Assembly (NCBI GenBank): GCA_049680295.1
Contig: JBAUHN010000448.1
Coordinates: forward strand, 1-5,895
Direction: 5' to 3'
Source of the DNA: JBAUHN01 sp049680295
GTDB lineage: Bacteria; Pseudomonadota; Alphaproteobacteria; Rhodobacterales; Rhodobacteraceae
Length of the DNA: 5,895 bases
The notes below the pieces were generated by a model that worked only from the letters and a program-made list of their open reading frames with translations, made no database searches and had not been told where the DNA came from. Position numbers and translations under genes: made by a program. Shown piece after piece: positions 5,245 through 5,895 of this stretch (position 1 is the first letter of the stretch; each line of letters begins with the position of its first letter).

Positions 5245-5895
5245 CGCGCGACACCTGTGATGGCGGCGTGCAAGGTCGCGCTGGCACTGGCCATCAGGTG
5301 ATATTCACCGACATATCTGCGCGCATCCTTGCCCCGTCTGGCGCGTGACATCGGGTCGGTGAGCAAGTGTTTTAGCATAGATGCCAATGCAGACGGGCCG
5401 TCAGTTACCCGTGGGTAATCGCCGGGCGCCAGAACATCACCCACACCGGGGCGCGATTGGGCGACGACCGGTAGGCCTGCGGCCTGTGCTTCAAGATAGG
5501 TCAGGCCAAAGGCTTCGTTAACGCCGGGCCAGAAAAGCAGGCTTGCGTGTGCATATAGGGATTGGAGTTGCTTGGCATCACATTGACCCAGAAAACGGAC
5601 TTTTTCGCCAAAGGGGGCCATCATAGCGCCCACCGTTTCGCGCTCGGCTCCGTCGCCGACGATGTCGAGGTGCCAGTCTGCCCCATCCAGCAGCGCCAAT
5701 GTGTCGGCGATGATCTGGTACGAGGCCAGCTTCTCCCCCGAACGCATCATGCCAACACTCAGCATCGGCCCCAACTGGGTCGAGGCGGCAGGCAGATCGG
5801 ACAGTGGTAGGAATGGACGCAGGTGTATCAGTTTCTGATCTGGCGGTGCTGCGGGTTTCAATGCCTCCGCGTCGCGCCGGGTCAGGTAGAAAATC
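5241..5895 (-). CDS. GT4-family glycosyltransferase, C-terminal part
   Basis: The frame is open to the right edge (first full codon at 5894), so the N-terminal acceptor-binding half lies outside the window; about 217 residues are seen. The donor-binding half of a GT-B, retaining GT4 enzyme is recognisable: a strand LSVGMMRSGEKLASY, WHLDIVGDGAERE, VRFLGQCDAKQLQSLYAHAS and the EX7E motif NEAFGLTYLEAQAAGLPVVA. In this family the paired glutamates contact the nucleotide sugar. The donor and acceptor are unknown. A TTG at 5861 could be taken as a start, but coding-like sequence (IFYLTRRDAEALK) continues upstream in frame, so the gene is partial. Its stop overlaps the histidine phosphatase start by 4 nt, making it the most upstream visible member of the operon. 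Confidence 0.92.
   Translation of the reverse strand, partial: IFYLTRRDAEALKPAAPPDQKLIHLRPFLPLSDLPAASTQLGPMLSVGMMRSGEKLASYQIIADTLALLDGADWHLDIVGDGAERETVGAMMAPFGEKVRFLGQCDAKQLQSLYAHASLLFWPGVNEAFGLTYLEAQAAGLPVVAQSRPGVGDVLAPGDYPRVTDGPSALASMLKHLLTDPMSRARRGKDARRYVGEYHLMASASATLHAAITGVAR

Overview
The window looks like chromosomal DNA from an alphaproteobacterium, most likely of the Rhodobacterales (Roseobacter group). The reasons are a GC-rich coding style, a 160-residue methyltransferase of a type I associate with marine Rhodobacteraceae, and a downstream lepA. This placement is inference from reading the sequence; no search was run.

Layout. (1) 1-390, + strand: the C-terminal 129 residues of LepA (elongation factor 4). 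Its stop codon lies inside a perfect 10-bp palindrome followed by T residues, a likely intrinsic terminator. A second, longer hairpin follows at 413-451. (2) 508-1420, - strand: a visibly AT-rich insert with two membrane genes. A 48-residue single-span protein (1274-1420), too short for usual ORF cut-offs, is followed after 22 nt by a 247-residue protein with two membrane spans and a C-terminal region resembling a degenerate GNAT acyltransferase fold (508-1251, TTG start). Their composition differs from both flanks, which suggests acquired DNA. (3) 1421-2286: about 870 bp with no convincing gene. It holds an AT-rich stretch (about 1511-1580), a cluster of DnaA-box-like nonamers on one strand (1821-1875, one exact), several GANTC sites, and a change from strong C excess to G excess near 1945. 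Together these make it a candidate replication origin, although the usual marker genes are not in view and the flanking genes point toward it. (4) 2287-5895, - strand: five tightly packed genes, in transcription order a GT4 glycosyltransferase (5' end outside the window), a histidine phosphatase, a MurG-like GT-B glycosyltransferase, a NodB-like polysaccharide deacetylase without a signal peptide, and a small SAM-dependent methyltransferase. All four junctions can be read as 4-nt start/stop overlaps.

Working together. The five-gene block reads as one translationally coupled operon that builds and decorates a glycan or glycolipid in the cytoplasm: two sugar transfers, one dephosphorylation, one deacetylation and possibly one methylation. 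The product cannot be named from the sequence. The small membrane protein and the membrane-anchored GNAT-like protein form a separate two-gene unit of unknown function.
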